Shown: positions 6,996 to 14,317 of the stretch, piece by piece | Numbering within the stretch: the first letter of the stretch is position 1 | Layout: each line of letters opens with the position of its first letter | NCBI GenBank assembly: GCA_902464595.1 | Contig: CABQJX010000057.1 | Coordinates: forward strand, 1-16,979 | DNA length: 16,979 bases | Reading direction: 5' to 3' | Source of the DNA: an uncultured Lachnoclostridium sp. | GTDB lineage: Bacteria; Bacillota; Clostridia; Lachnospirales; Lachnospiraceae | Translations under genes and position numbers: made by a program | Notes under the pieces: generated by a model | Databases searched by the model: none | Told to the model about the DNA's origin: nothing | What the model saw: only the letters and a program-made list of their open reading frames with translations

Positions 6996-8036
6996 ATGGA
7001 GATCGAGATAGACAAACAGTATATCATGTCTTCCATGGAAGAAATCATTAACACACCAAGTCCGGTTGGTTATTATGAAGAATGTGAGCCGCTCTTAGAG
7101 CGGTATTTTAGTGAGCTGGGACTGAAGCCAACTTACGACAACCGGCACACTGCTTATGTGACCCTGGAAGGTACAGACGACAGCAGAAAGGTGTGCATCG
7201 GCGCTCATGTAGATACCCTGGGCCTGGTTGTCCATCACATTGAGAAGGATGGCTCCATGAAGGTAAAGAATCTGGGCGGAAATAACATGCACAGCCTGGA
7301 GCATGAGAAGATGTACCTGATCACCTTAGACGGAAGAAAATATACAGGATATATGACCTGCGTATCCCACTCTGTCCATGTGTTCAATGATGCAAAGACA
7401 CTGGAGCGGGATGAGGATACCATGCGTTTCCTCTTAGACGAGGAAGTGCACAGTGATGAGGATGTGAAGAAGCTGGGGATCCGTCACGGAGATGTGATCG
7501 CAGCAGAGCCTCATTTTGAATACTGTGAGAATGGCCGGATCCGCAGCCGTTTTATCGATGACAAGGCAGCCGTTGCAGCCGCTTTGGCAGCAATTAAATA
7601 TTTAAAGGAAAATCACCTGACGCCAAAGTATACCACCGTATTCGCCTTCCCATATTATGAGGAGCTGGGATTCGGCGCTTCCTATATACCAGATGACATT
7701 GATGAGTATATCGGTTTGGATATTGGAGTGATCGGGCCGGAGCACAGCGGTACAGAGCGGACCGTATCCATCGTGGCCAAGGATGCAAAAGGCCCTTACG
7801 ACAGGGCGCTGACAAAGAAGCTGGTACGTCTGGCTGAGAAGATCGGCATTGATTATTCGGTAGAGGTATTTAACCGTTACAGTACCGACGCTATGGCTGG
7901 CTTTATCGGAGGAAATGATATTGCTGCCGCAGCCTTTGGAATGACTGTATACACCTCCCATGGTGTAGAGCGCACCTTTGATTCATCCGTATTCGATACA
8001 GCGAAACTTACAGTTGCTTATGCACTGGATTTATAA
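6996..8036 (+). CDS. M42-family metallo-aminopeptidase
   Basis: Cytoplasmic di-metal aminopeptidase (glutamyl/deblocking type, forming tetrahedral assemblies in characterised members) that trims imported peptides to amino acids. 346 residues. Visible metal and catalytic positions: His71 and Asp73 in GAHVDTLG, Asp188/189 in FIDDKAA, the Glu222-Glu223 pair in YYEELGFGA (catalytic base and ligand), Asp242 in GLDIGVIG, and His322 in TSHGVERTF. The frame is open from a GTG at 6933, but that lies inside the inverted repeat. GGAGG at 6983-6987 lies 8 nt before the ATG at 6996, which is out of frame with the nearby ATG at 6991. The peptide-binding protein gene follows after only 18 bp, so the enzyme and the peptide importer form one operon for peptide use. 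Confidence 0.94.
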   Translation: MEIEIDKQYIMSSMEEIINTPSPVGYYEECEPLLERYFSELGLKPTYDNRHTAYVTLEGTDDSRKVCIGAHVDTLGLVVHHIEKDGSMKVKNLGGNNMHSLEHEKMYLITLDGRKYTGYMTCVSHSVHVFNDAKTLERDEDTMRFLLDEEVHSDEDVKKLGIRHGDVIAAEPHFEYCENGRIRSRFIDDKAAVAAALAAIKYLKENHLTPKYTTVFAFPYYEELGFGASYIPDDIDEYIGLDIGVIGPEHSGTERTVSIVAKDAKGPYDRALTKKLVRLAEKIGIDYSVEVFNRYSTDAMAGFIGGNDIAAAAFGMTVYTSHGVERTFDSSVFDTAKLTVAYALDL

Positions 8037-8054
8037 AAAATAGGGAGGTTTGTT

Positions 8055-9662
8055 ATGAGACATTCAGCAAAACGTACTTTAGCTGTTGTTTTATCAGCGG
8101 CAGCGGCACTTTCACTGACAGCATGCGGAGGCGGAAATAAGGCTGCAGAAGGCGGTTCAGGTTCTGCTGCACCGGCAGGAAGCCAGGCAGAGGGCTCCGC
8201 ACAGGCAGGAGGAGACGTAGTCCGCATTGCATCAAAGGCAGATATTGCCACTATGGATCCCCAGAACCAGAATGACATTATTTCCGGCTTAGCCATCAGA
8301 AGCGTATATGAGACACTGGTGCGCCTGAATCCGGAGACAAATGAGTTTGAGCCATATCTGGCTGAGTCCTACGATTACGTAGAGGGCAGCGACAAGGATC
8401 TGGCATTTAAGCTTCATGAGGGCATCAAGTTCCACAACGGAGCAGATCTGACCGCAGAGGATGTAAAGTTCAGCCTGGACAGACAGAAAAGCTCTGGTTA
8501 TGTAGGACATCTGGTTGAGCTGATCGACAGCGTAGAGGTAGTGGATGATTATAATTTCATTATTCATCTGAGCGAGCCGACTTCTACCATTATTTCTTCT
8601 TTATCTCACATGGGTTCCTCTATTATGGATAAGGAGACAACCGAGAAGATGGATGCTGAGGGCAAGAGCTTAGACGAGGCTCCTAACGGAACAGGCCCAT
8701 TTGTATTTGATAAGTGGACACTGGGAAGTGAGTGGTCCTTAAAGAAAAATGAGAACTACTGGAACGATGATTTCAAGGCACAGTGCGACCAGATCATCAG
8801 CAAGGTGATCCCGGAGGAGACAGGAAGAACCGTTGCCCTTCAGACTGGGGAGATCGATGTGCTGTTCGATGTTCCAAAGGTAGACATTTCCAATATCGAG
8901 GCAGATCCAAACCTGGATCTTGTTACCTATGACTCCACCTCTCTGGATTTCATCGGATTAAACTGCAGCAAGGCTCCTTTTGATAACAAGGCGCTCCGCG
9001 AGGCTGTAGCTTACTGTATCAACCGTGACGATATTATCCAGGTTCAGTACATGGGACAGGCAATCCCCTGCTTTACCTGTATCGGACCTTCCGCTCTGGG
9101 CTACACCGATGACGTAGAGAAGCATGAGCGTGATATTGAGAAGGCAAAAGAGAAGCTGGCAGAGGCAGGTATGCCAAACGGCTTCAGCTTCACCATCTCT
9201 ACCACCAGCACAGACCGTGCAAGAGCCTGTGAGGTTATCCAGGCAGCCTGCAAGGAGGCTGGAATCCAGGTTAATATTGAGATCCTGGAGAAGGCAGCAT
9301 ACAACGATAAGATCGGCAAGGGCGCTCATGAGGCAGCATATGCCGGCTGGATCGCCAATGCAGAGCCTGACAATACATACCGTCCTCTGTTCAGCAGCGC
9401 AACCATCGCAAAGGGAGGCTCCAACTCTGCATGCTTTAAGAGCGATGAGATCGATCAGCTGTTAGCTGAGGGTGCTTCCGCAACAGATGATGCCGTGAAG
9501 CTTGAAAAGTACCAGGAGATCGCAAAGGTTGTGTCCAGAGAGTGCGCCGTTGTTCCAGTCTGCTCCGAGAAAGGACAGATCGCAAAGGCAAAGAATGTAG
9601 ATGGACTGATTCCGTCTTCCATCCGCTTACATGATCTGTTTGGCCTTCATCATGTAAAATAA
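8055..9662 (+). CDS. dppA: peptide ABC importer substrate-binding lipoprotein, family 5 (DppA/OppA type)
   Basis: Surface lipoprotein that binds di- or oligopeptides for the importer encoded downstream. 535 residues. The signal peptide ends in the lipobox LTAC (Cys24), followed by a Gly/Ser/Ala/Gln linker to about residue 55. The SBP family 5 region starts at VVRIASKADIATMDPQNQND, and the family landmarks LAESYDY, FKLHEGIKFHNGADLTAEDVKFS and NGTGPF are all present. AGGGAGG at 8042-8048 precedes the ATG at 8055 by 6 nt. A hairpin follows the stop (9663-9685) and overlaps the next gene's ribosome binding site. Substrate assignment to peptides rests on the family, the HPY-type ATPases and the adjacent peptidase; nickel- or opine-type ligands are less likely. 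Confidence 0.93.
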   Translation: MRHSAKRTLAVVLSAAAALSLTACGGGNKAAEGGSGSAAPAGSQAEGSAQAGGDVVRIASKADIATMDPQNQNDIISGLAIRSVYETLVRLNPETNEFEPYLAESYDYVEGSDKDLAFKLHEGIKFHNGADLTAEDVKFSLDRQKSSGYVGHLVELIDSVEVVDDYNFIIHLSEPTSTIISSLSHMGSSIMDKETTEKMDAEGKSLDEAPNGTGPFVFDKWTLGSEWSLKKNENYWNDDFKAQCDQIISKVIPEETGRTVALQTGEIDVLFDVPKVDISNIEADPNLDLVTYDSTSLDFIGLNCSKAPFDNKALREAVAYCINRDDIIQVQYMGQAIPCFTCIGPSALGYTDDVEKHERDIEKAKEKLAEAGMPNGFSFTISTTSTDRARACEVIQAACKEAGIQVNIEILEKAAYNDKIGKGAHEAAYAGWIANAEPDNTYRPLFSSATIAKGGSNSACFKSDEIDQLLAEGASATDDAVKLEKYQEIAKVVSRECAVVPVCSEKGQIAKAKNVDGLIPSSIRLHDLFGLHHVK

Positions 9663-9687
9663 TCCTATTGCAAAATAGAATAGGAGG
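9663..9687 (+). promoter_or_regulatory. hairpin masking part of the dppB ribosome binding site
   Basis: TCCTATT (9663-9669) pairs perfectly with AATAGGA (9679-9685) across a 9-nt loop, starting at the base after the dppA stop codon. The right arm contains four bases of the dppB site AGGAGG (9682-9687). Ribosomes finishing dppA would melt it, so dppB translation may depend on, and stay below, dppA translation. Confidence 0.6.
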
Positions 9688-9693
9688 ATAAAA

Positions 9694-10620
9694 ATGCATA
9701 AATATATACTCAAACGACTGGCCATGATGATCCCTGTCATCCTGGGAGTTACCGTTATCATATTCCTGATCATGTCCCTTTCCCCAGGCGATCCGGCCAG
9801 GATGGCCCTGGGAGACATGGCTCCCCCTGAGGCCCTGGAGGCCTGGAGGGCGGAGCATGGATTAAACGATTATATTGTTGTGCGCTATTTTAAGTATATG
9901 GCCGGGCTTCTCCATGGAGATTTCGGAACCTCTTACTTAAACGGCAGAAGCATTGCAATGGAGATCCAGAGCCGTTTCCCCATCACCATCCGTCTGGCCG
10001 TGATCGGTATGATCACAGCCCTTGTGATCGCCATTCCTCTGGGAACGATTTCCGCGATCAAGCAGTATTCCGTGATCGACGGTTTTGCAACTGTTTTCGG
10101 TATGCTGGGAATCGCAATGCCTTCTTTCTGGGTCGCTCTTATGATGATCTTAATCTTCTCCCTTCGCCTGGGCTGGCTTCCTTCCAGCGGTATTGAAGGT
10201 TGGAAAAGCATGATCCTTCCGGCTCTGTCTATCGGATTTGGCTGCTGTGCAAACATCATGCGTACTACCCGTTCTTCCATGCTGGAGGTTATCCGTACCG
10301 ACTATATCCGCACAGCTAAGGCAAAGGGCGTAAAAAAGAAAGATATTATCGGAAGACATGCTATGCGCAATGTTATGATCCCGGTTATCACAGTGGCAGG
10401 CTTACAGTTTGGAGCTATGATGGGTGGAGCAGTTATTGCGGAGACGGTGTTCTCCTGGCCCGGTATCGGAACCTACATGATCAGCAGCATCAAGGCAAAG
10501 GATACCCCGGCAGTTATGGGCTCTATCATTGTGTTCTGTGTGGCATTCAGCGTGATCAACCTGCTGGTTGACCTGATCTACGGACTGATCGACCCCAGAA
10601 TCAAATCAAACTACAGTTAA
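9694..10620 (+). CDS. dppB: peptide ABC importer permease, DppB type
   Basis: First membrane subunit of the peptide importer, 308 residues. The classic DppB N-terminus is present: YILKRLAMMIPVILGVTVIIF, then the LSPGDPARMALG segment and an external stretch ending LLHGDFGTSYLNGR. About five further helices follow. The ATPase-contact loop reads RTAKAKGVKKKDIIGRHAMR, the variant usual for DppB proteins in place of EAA. The ATG at 9694 lies 6 nt after AGGAGG. It follows the binding-protein gene by 31 bp and is followed by a 53-bp spacer with two alternative hairpins before the partner permease. Confidence 0.94.
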   Translation: MHKYILKRLAMMIPVILGVTVIIFLIMSLSPGDPARMALGDMAPPEALEAWRAEHGLNDYIVVRYFKYMAGLLHGDFGTSYLNGRSIAMEIQSRFPITIRLAVIGMITALVIAIPLGTISAIKQYSVIDGFATVFGMLGIAMPSFWVALMMILIFSLRLGWLPSSGIEGWKSMILPALSIGFGCCANIMRTTRSSMLEVIRTDYIRTAKAKGVKKKDIIGRHAMRNVMIPVITVAGLQFGAMMGGAVIAETVFSWPGIGTYMISSIKAKDTPAVMGSIIVFCVAFSVINLLVDLIYGLIDPRIKSNYS

Positions 10621-10628
10621 ACACATAA

Positions 10629-10667
10629 GGAGTGCGGGGCTCTCCTGCACTCCATGCTTCAGGAGAG
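10629..10667 (+). promoter_or_regulatory. two mutually exclusive hairpins controlling access to the dppC ribosome binding site
   Basis: Hairpin A: 10629-10639 pairs with 10643-10653 (11 bp, two G-U, 3-nt loop). Hairpin B: CTCTCCTG 10640-10647 pairs perfectly with CAGGAGAG 10660-10667 (12-nt loop) and buries the dppC site AGGAG (10661-10665). Both need bases 10643-10647, so only one can form. Neither is followed by a U-tract. The arrangement looks like a translational switch or coupling device. Confidence 0.65.
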
Positions 10668-10673
10668 TTTCAT

Positions 10674-11561
10674 ATGAGTTCAAGTAAAAATAAAGAGGTT
10701 CGTAAATACAAAAAGAAAAGCCTCTGGGGAGAGACCTGGTCGCGGTTAAAGCGCAGTAAGTTAGCTATGGCAGGACTGGCGCTCTTAGTTCTGCTCATTA
10801 TTCTGGCCTGCTCTGCAGATCTGATCTACGACTATGAAACCCAGGTCATTGCGGCAGATTACGGAAACGCTTTAAAATGGCCCAGCGCAGCCCATTTTCT
10901 GGGAACGGACGAGATGGGGCGCGACGTGCTGGCAAGGCTGATCTATGGCTCCAGGATCTCGCTTCAGGTCTCCATCGCAGCTACGGTGACAGCGCTGGCG
11001 ATCGGCGGTCTCTTAGGCGCTGTGGCAGGCTATTATGGAGGAAGGACCGATAATACGATCATGCGTATCATGGACGTATTTCTGGCGATCCCTAACCTGC
11101 TCCTTGCCATTGCAGTGGTAGCCTCCCTGGGCCCCAGCATGTTAAACCTCATGTTAGCGATTGCCATTGCAGATATTCCTAAATTTGCCAGAATTGTGCG
11201 TGCTGCCGTTCTGGGAGTAAAGGATCAGGAGTTTGTGGAGGCTGCCAAAGCCTGCGGCGCTCCTAATTTACGGATCATTATGAGGGAGATCATTCCCAAC
11301 TGCCTTGCTCCTATTATCGTGCAGGGCTCTATCACCATCGCGGCTTCCATTCTCGTTATCGCTTCTATGAGCTTCATCGGCCTGGGAGTTACGCCTCCTA
11401 CACCGGAGTGGGGCTCCATGCTGGCAGGAGGAAGAACCTATATCAGGGATTACAACTATCTGACCGTATTCCCGGGAGTGGCCATCGCCCTTACATCCCT
11501 GTCCATCAACCTGTTAGGCGACGGACTGAGAGACGCGCTGGATCCTAAATTAAAACGATAG
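10674..11561 (+). CDS. dppC: peptide ABC importer permease, DppC type
   Basis: Second membrane subunit of the peptide importer, 295 residues. A cytoplasmic, Lys-rich N-tail (SSSKNKEVRKYKKKS) precedes the first helix, MAGLALLVLLIILACSADL. The DppC hallmark HFLGTDEMGRDVLARLIYGSR follows, then helices with the EAA loop EAAKACGAPNLRIIMREIIP and the FIGLGVTPPTPEWGSML block. The frame is open from 10632, but that part is the hairpin region. AGGAG at 10661-10665 lies 8 nt before the ATG at 10674, which is therefore preferred. It is followed by the ATPase genes after 33 bp. Confidence 0.94.
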   Translation: MSSSKNKEVRKYKKKSLWGETWSRLKRSKLAMAGLALLVLLIILACSADLIYDYETQVIAADYGNALKWPSAAHFLGTDEMGRDVLARLIYGSRISLQVSIAATVTALAIGGLLGAVAGYYGGRTDNTIMRIMDVFLAIPNLLLAIAVVASLGPSMLNLMLAIAIADIPKFARIVRAAVLGVKDQEFVEAAKACGAPNLRIIMREIIPNCLAPIIVQGSITIAASILVIASMSFIGLGVTPPTPEWGSMLAGGRTYIRDYNYLTVFPGVAIALTSLSINLLGDGLRDALDPKLKR

Positions 11562-11594
11562 TCATTGCAGCATTGTGATGATCGGAGAAAAAGA

Positions 11595-12605
11595 ATGAAT
11601 AACGAAGATACTGTTTTAAAAATAGAAAACCTGGAGGTTACCTACGAGACCGAGGAGGGTACGGTGAGAGCCGTCAATGGGATCGACATTGATCTGAAGA
11701 AGGGTACTACCCTGGGGCTGGTAGGAGAGACCGGTGCAGGAAAGACAACAACTGCTCTTTCCATTCTCCGCCTTGTTCCGGATCCGCCGGGCGTGATCAA
11801 GAACGGCAAGATTGAGCTGGAAGGAAAAAATATTTTTGATTACAAGGAAAAGGACATGGAGCTGATCCGTGGAAATACCGTTTCCATGATCTTCCAGGAT
11901 CCCATGACATCCCTAAACCCTGTTTTGACTGTTGGGGAACAGATTGCCGAGGTGATCAAGGTCCATCAGGATATAAGCAAGGCCCAGGCATATGAGAAAG
12001 CCAAGGAGATGCTGGAGCTGGTAGGAATCGCGGGAGAGCGTGCCGGGGATTATCCCCATCAGTTTTCCGGAGGAATGAAGCAGAGGGTGATCATTGCCAT
12101 CGCTCTTGCCTGCAATCCAAAAGTACTGATCGCTGACGAGCCCACGACTGCTCTGGACGTGACCATCCAGGCACAGGTTTTGGAGCTGATGAAGCAGCTT
12201 CGGGAAAAATACCAGACCTCCATGATCCTGATCACCCATGATCTGGGCGTGGTGGCTGAGATCTGTGACGAAGTGTCCATCATGTATGCAGGAAGCATCG
12301 TGGAGCACGGTACCCTGGAGGATATTTTTGACCATTTTGCCCACCCTTACACCAAGGGGCTCTTTGAATCCCTGCCGGATATTGAAAAGAGGGGCGAGCC
12401 ATTAAAGCCCATTCCGGGACTGGTTCCGGATCCATCGGACCTGCCCTCCGGATGCCCATTCCATCCGCGGTGCAAATATGCTACCGAGGCATGCAGCAAG
12501 GGATTCCCCAAGAGAACATGGCTCAATGACACACACTACGTATCATGTCTGGCCTATGAGGAAACAGGCGATGTGAAGTTAGACTGGGAGGCAGACCATG
12601 AGTGA
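11595..12605 (+). CDS. dppD: peptide ABC importer ATP-binding subunit, DppD type
   Basis: Cytoplasmic ATPase that drives peptide import, 336 residues. Walker A GETGAGKTT is at 44-52, the Q-loop Gln at 101, signature FSGGMKQR at 157-164, Walker B VLIADEP at 177-183 and the switch His at 215. The C-terminal oligopeptide (HPY) extension has a Cys cluster (GCPFHPRCKYATEAC, then a Cys in VSCLAY); in a characterised DppD such cysteines hold a [4Fe-4S] cluster. GGAG at 11584-11587 lies 7 nt before the ATG at 11595, so the ten upstream in-frame residues are not used. The end overlaps the next gene by 8 bp (ATGAGTGA), implying translational coupling and equal amounts of the two ATPases. Confidence 0.95.
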   Translation: MNNEDTVLKIENLEVTYETEEGTVRAVNGIDIDLKKGTTLGLVGETGAGKTTTALSILRLVPDPPGVIKNGKIELEGKNIFDYKEKDMELIRGNTVSMIFQDPMTSLNPVLTVGEQIAEVIKVHQDISKAQAYEKAKEMLELVGIAGERAGDYPHQFSGGMKQRVIIAIALACNPKVLIADEPTTALDVTIQAQVLELMKQLREKYQTSMILITHDLGVVAEICDEVSIMYAGSIVEHGTLEDIFDHFAHPYTKGLFESLPDIEKRGEPLKPIPGLVPDPSDLPSGCPFHPRCKYATEACSKGFPKRTWLNDTHYVSCLAYEETGDVKLDWEADHE

Positions 12606-13545
12606 TACCATACTGGAAGTAAAAGACCTTAAAAAGTATTTTAAGACCAAAAGCGGAACCCTCCATGCGGTGGACGGCCTTAATTTTAAGATCGAGCGGG
12701 GCAGGACACTGGGCATGGTAGGCGAGTCAGGATGCGGAAAATCCACCTGCGGCCGTACCATTTTAAGGCTCCATGAGCCAACCTCAGGAGAGATCCTTTT
12801 TGAGGGAAAAGATCTCTTAAAATTAAACAAGGCGCAGATGCGGGATATGCGCAAAGAGATGCAGCTGATCTTCCAGGATCCTTTTGCCTCTCTGAATCCC
12901 AGGAGAACCGTAAGCGAGATCATTGCAGATCCCTTAAAGCTCCATAAGATCTATAAGTCTCAGACAGAATTAAACGATAAGGTTCTGGAACTGATGGAGG
13001 TTGTGGGACTGGCTGAGCGTCTGATCAACTCCTATCCTCACGAGTTAGACGGAGGAAGAAGACAGAGGATCGGAATTGCCAGGGCATTGGCGCTGAATCC
13101 TAAGTTTATTGTCTGTGACGAGCCTGTATCTGCCCTGGATGTTTCCATTCAGGCCCAGATCCTGAATCTGTTAAAGCAGCTTCAGCATGACCGTCAGCTG
13201 ACTTATATTTTCATTACCCATGATTTGTCGGTAGTGAACTATTTCGCAGATGATATTCTTGTTATGTATATGGGAACGATGGTTGAAAAGACTTCTTCTG
13301 AGAAGCTTTTTGAAAAGCCGCTCCATCCCTATACCCAGGCTCTTTTGTCTGCGATCCCGGTTCCAAGCATCCATAACCGCAAGGAAAGGATCCTGTTAAA
13401 GGGAGAGATCACCTCCCCGATCGATCCAAAACCGGGCTGCCGTTTTGCTCCCCGCTGTCCTTACGCAAAGCCGGAATGCTTTGAGCGTTCGCCGGAGTAC
13501 AAGGAAGTGGAGCCAGAGCATTTTGTGGCCTGCCATTTATTCTAA
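12598..13545 (+). CDS. dppF: peptide ABC importer ATP-binding subunit, DppF type
   Basis: Second ATPase of the heterodimer, 315 residues. Walker A GESGCGKST is at 42-50, the Q-loop is in IFQDPFASLNPRRT, Walker B FIVCDEP at 170-176 and the switch His at 208. The ABC signature reads LDGGRRQR (150-157): the usual Ser, which contacts the ATP gamma-phosphate, is Asp, and the following Gln is Arg. All other motifs are standard, so one of the two composite ATP sites may be catalytically weak. The HPY-type C-terminus keeps its Cys motif (GCRFAPRCPYAKPEC, then ACHLF). Translation starts inside the end of dppD. It is the last gene of the operon; a new promoter begins 7 bp after its stop. Confidence 0.95.
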   Translation: MSDTILEVKDLKKYFKTKSGTLHAVDGLNFKIERGRTLGMVGESGCGKSTCGRTILRLHEPTSGEILFEGKDLLKLNKAQMRDMRKEMQLIFQDPFASLNPRRTVSEIIADPLKLHKIYKSQTELNDKVLELMEVVGLAERLINSYPHELDGGRRQRIGIARALALNPKFIVCDEPVSALDVSIQAQILNLLKQLQHDRQLTYIFITHDLSVVNYFADDILVMYMGTMVEKTSSEKLFEKPLHPYTQALLSAIPVPSIHNRKERILLKGEITSPIDPKPGCRFAPRCPYAKPECFERSPEYKEVEPEHFVACHLF

Positions 13546-13551
13546 GCAAGC

Positions 13552-13579
13552 TTGCATAACGGTGAAAATCTGCTATAAT
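13552..13579 (+). promoter_or_regulatory. near-consensus promoter just after dppF
   Basis: TTGCAT at 13552-13557, a 16-nt spacer, then a perfect TATAAT at 13574-13579. Transcription would start near 13586. No open reading frame with a ribosome binding site follows before the terminator at 13687-13707, so the product would be an RNA or a terminated leader. Confidence 0.7.
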
Positions 13580-13585
13580 AGATAG

Positions 13586-13707
13586 CAGGTATAAATGAAA
13601 TAGAGCAGTTTGGAGCTTTTTGCATGAAAATTGAAAAGCCGGTGCAGAACCAGGAGAGGGCCGTCAGGTTTCTTCCGGTCCTGATGCCGGCTTTTTCTGT
13701 TTTTTTT
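13586..13707 (+). ncRNA. candidate small structured RNA or terminated leader
   Basis: A segment of about 120 nt between a strong promoter and a U-tract. The outer stem AAAAGCCGG (13634-13642) / CCGGCTTTT (13687-13695) is stacked directly on an inner 7-bp stem, 13662-13668 with 13680-13686 (one G-U, 11-nt loop). A 19-nt A/G-rich bulge (13643-13661) lies on the left side. An alternative 6-bp stem, GGGCCG with CGGTCC, would use part of the inner arms. I matched it to no riboswitch class I know. It could be an independent small RNA, an unrecognised riboswitch for the molybdenum genes 200 bp further on, or simply the dpp terminator with its own promoter. Confidence 0.5.
13687..13707 (+). terminator. 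terminator closing the dpp operon / structured RNA
   Basis: The GC-rich right arm CCGGC is followed by TTTTT and, after CTG, by eight more T residues (13700-13707). The stem partner is 13634-13642. This is the only convincing transcription stop between dppF and the ModE-type gene. Confidence 0.75.
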
Positions 13708-13902
13708 AAAATCAGGTGCTGTGAATAGGAAGCCTGCTTCGAGATTCCGGCGCCTTATTTTCAAATTGCGATATTCTTAACAAGGAATAACCAGGAAGCA
13801 GCTTTATAAGCATCGGCCACTCAGCACCATAAACATGGGATTTATGGGAAAAGGGCTGCAAAACATAAGAGCAAAAGACGTGCAAAACCACATGTAGGGG
13901 GA
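13708..13902 (+). promoter_or_regulatory. intergenic leader of the modE-type/yqeB pair with an inverted repeat
   Basis: No gene is seen. CCATAAA (13827-13833) and TTTATGG (13841-13847) form a perfect 7-bp inverted repeat with a 7-nt centre. Known ModE operators are also AT-rich inverted repeats with a central spacer, so this is a candidate autoregulatory site. I could not place a convincing -35/-10 pair. Confidence 0.4.
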
Positions 13903-13908
13903 ATGGAT

Positions 13909-14313
13909 ATGGATCAGGATCATCTTCACTATGGCTTATCTCTGAAATTGTATTTTAATACCAAGGCTTTTGGGCCGGGAATGGCAGCCCTTCTTGAGGG
14001 TATTGAAAAAACAGGCTCCCTTCAGGGAGCAGCCCAGGAAATGCATATGGCCTACAGTAAGGCATGGAAAATGCTGAAGGAATCAGAGCGGGAATGGGGC
14101 TTTGCCCTGACAGAACGGGAGACAGGAGGGAGAGACGGGGGAGGCTCCACCCTGACGCCTCAGGCAAACGTTCTTTTGGAGGCGTACAGCCGGTTTATGG
14201 CGGAAGCCAGGACACAGCTGGATCAGCTTTTTAAGGCCCATTTTCCGGATTCATGGGTGGAAGAACTGCGGGTGAGTTCTTTAGAAAAAGAAGATAAAGA
14301 GGGAAGGAGTTAG
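13909..14313 (+). CDS. ModE-type winged-helix DNA-binding protein, HTH domain only
   Basis: 134 residues matching the N-terminal DNA-binding half of the molybdate regulator ModE (LysR-like winged helix). The core TGSLQGAAQEMHMAYSKAWKMLKE is the recognition helix region, and RETGGRDGGGSTLTPQA is the ModE wing motif. The molybdate-binding (MopI/TOBE) domains of full ModE are absent, so it must sense its signal differently or bind constitutively. The ATG at 13903 is only 1 nt after the AGGGGG run, whereas the ATG at 13909 is 7 nt away and is chosen. It ends 4 bp before yqeB and is surely co-transcribed with it. Such short ModE proteins commonly accompany molybdenum cofactor or molybdenum hydroxylase genes. 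Local control of yqeB and itself is inferred. Confidence 0.88.
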   Translation: MDQDHLHYGLSLKLYFNTKAFGPGMAALLEGIEKTGSLQGAAQEMHMAYSKAWKMLKESEREWGFALTERETGGRDGGGSTLTPQANVLLEAYSRFMAEARTQLDQLFKAHFPDSWVEELRVSSLEKEDKEGRS

Positions 14314-14317
14314 AGAG

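Noticed and set aside
7602..7961. Minus-strand reading frame of 119 codons inside the M42 peptidase gene
   Set aside because: It is antisense to a clearly conserved gene, with atypical composition and no start signals.
12598..13545. DppF as a pseudogene because of its altered signature
   Set aside because: The reading frame is full-length, with intact Walker A, Walker B, Q-loop, H-loop and C-terminal domain. The change is a substitution in a living gene.
13638..13690. Text resembling parts of a cobalamin riboswitch (CCGGTGCA, CCAGGAGA)
   Set aside because: The full cobalamin aptamer needs about 200 nt with ordered conserved blocks. Only scattered short matches are present and their order is wrong.
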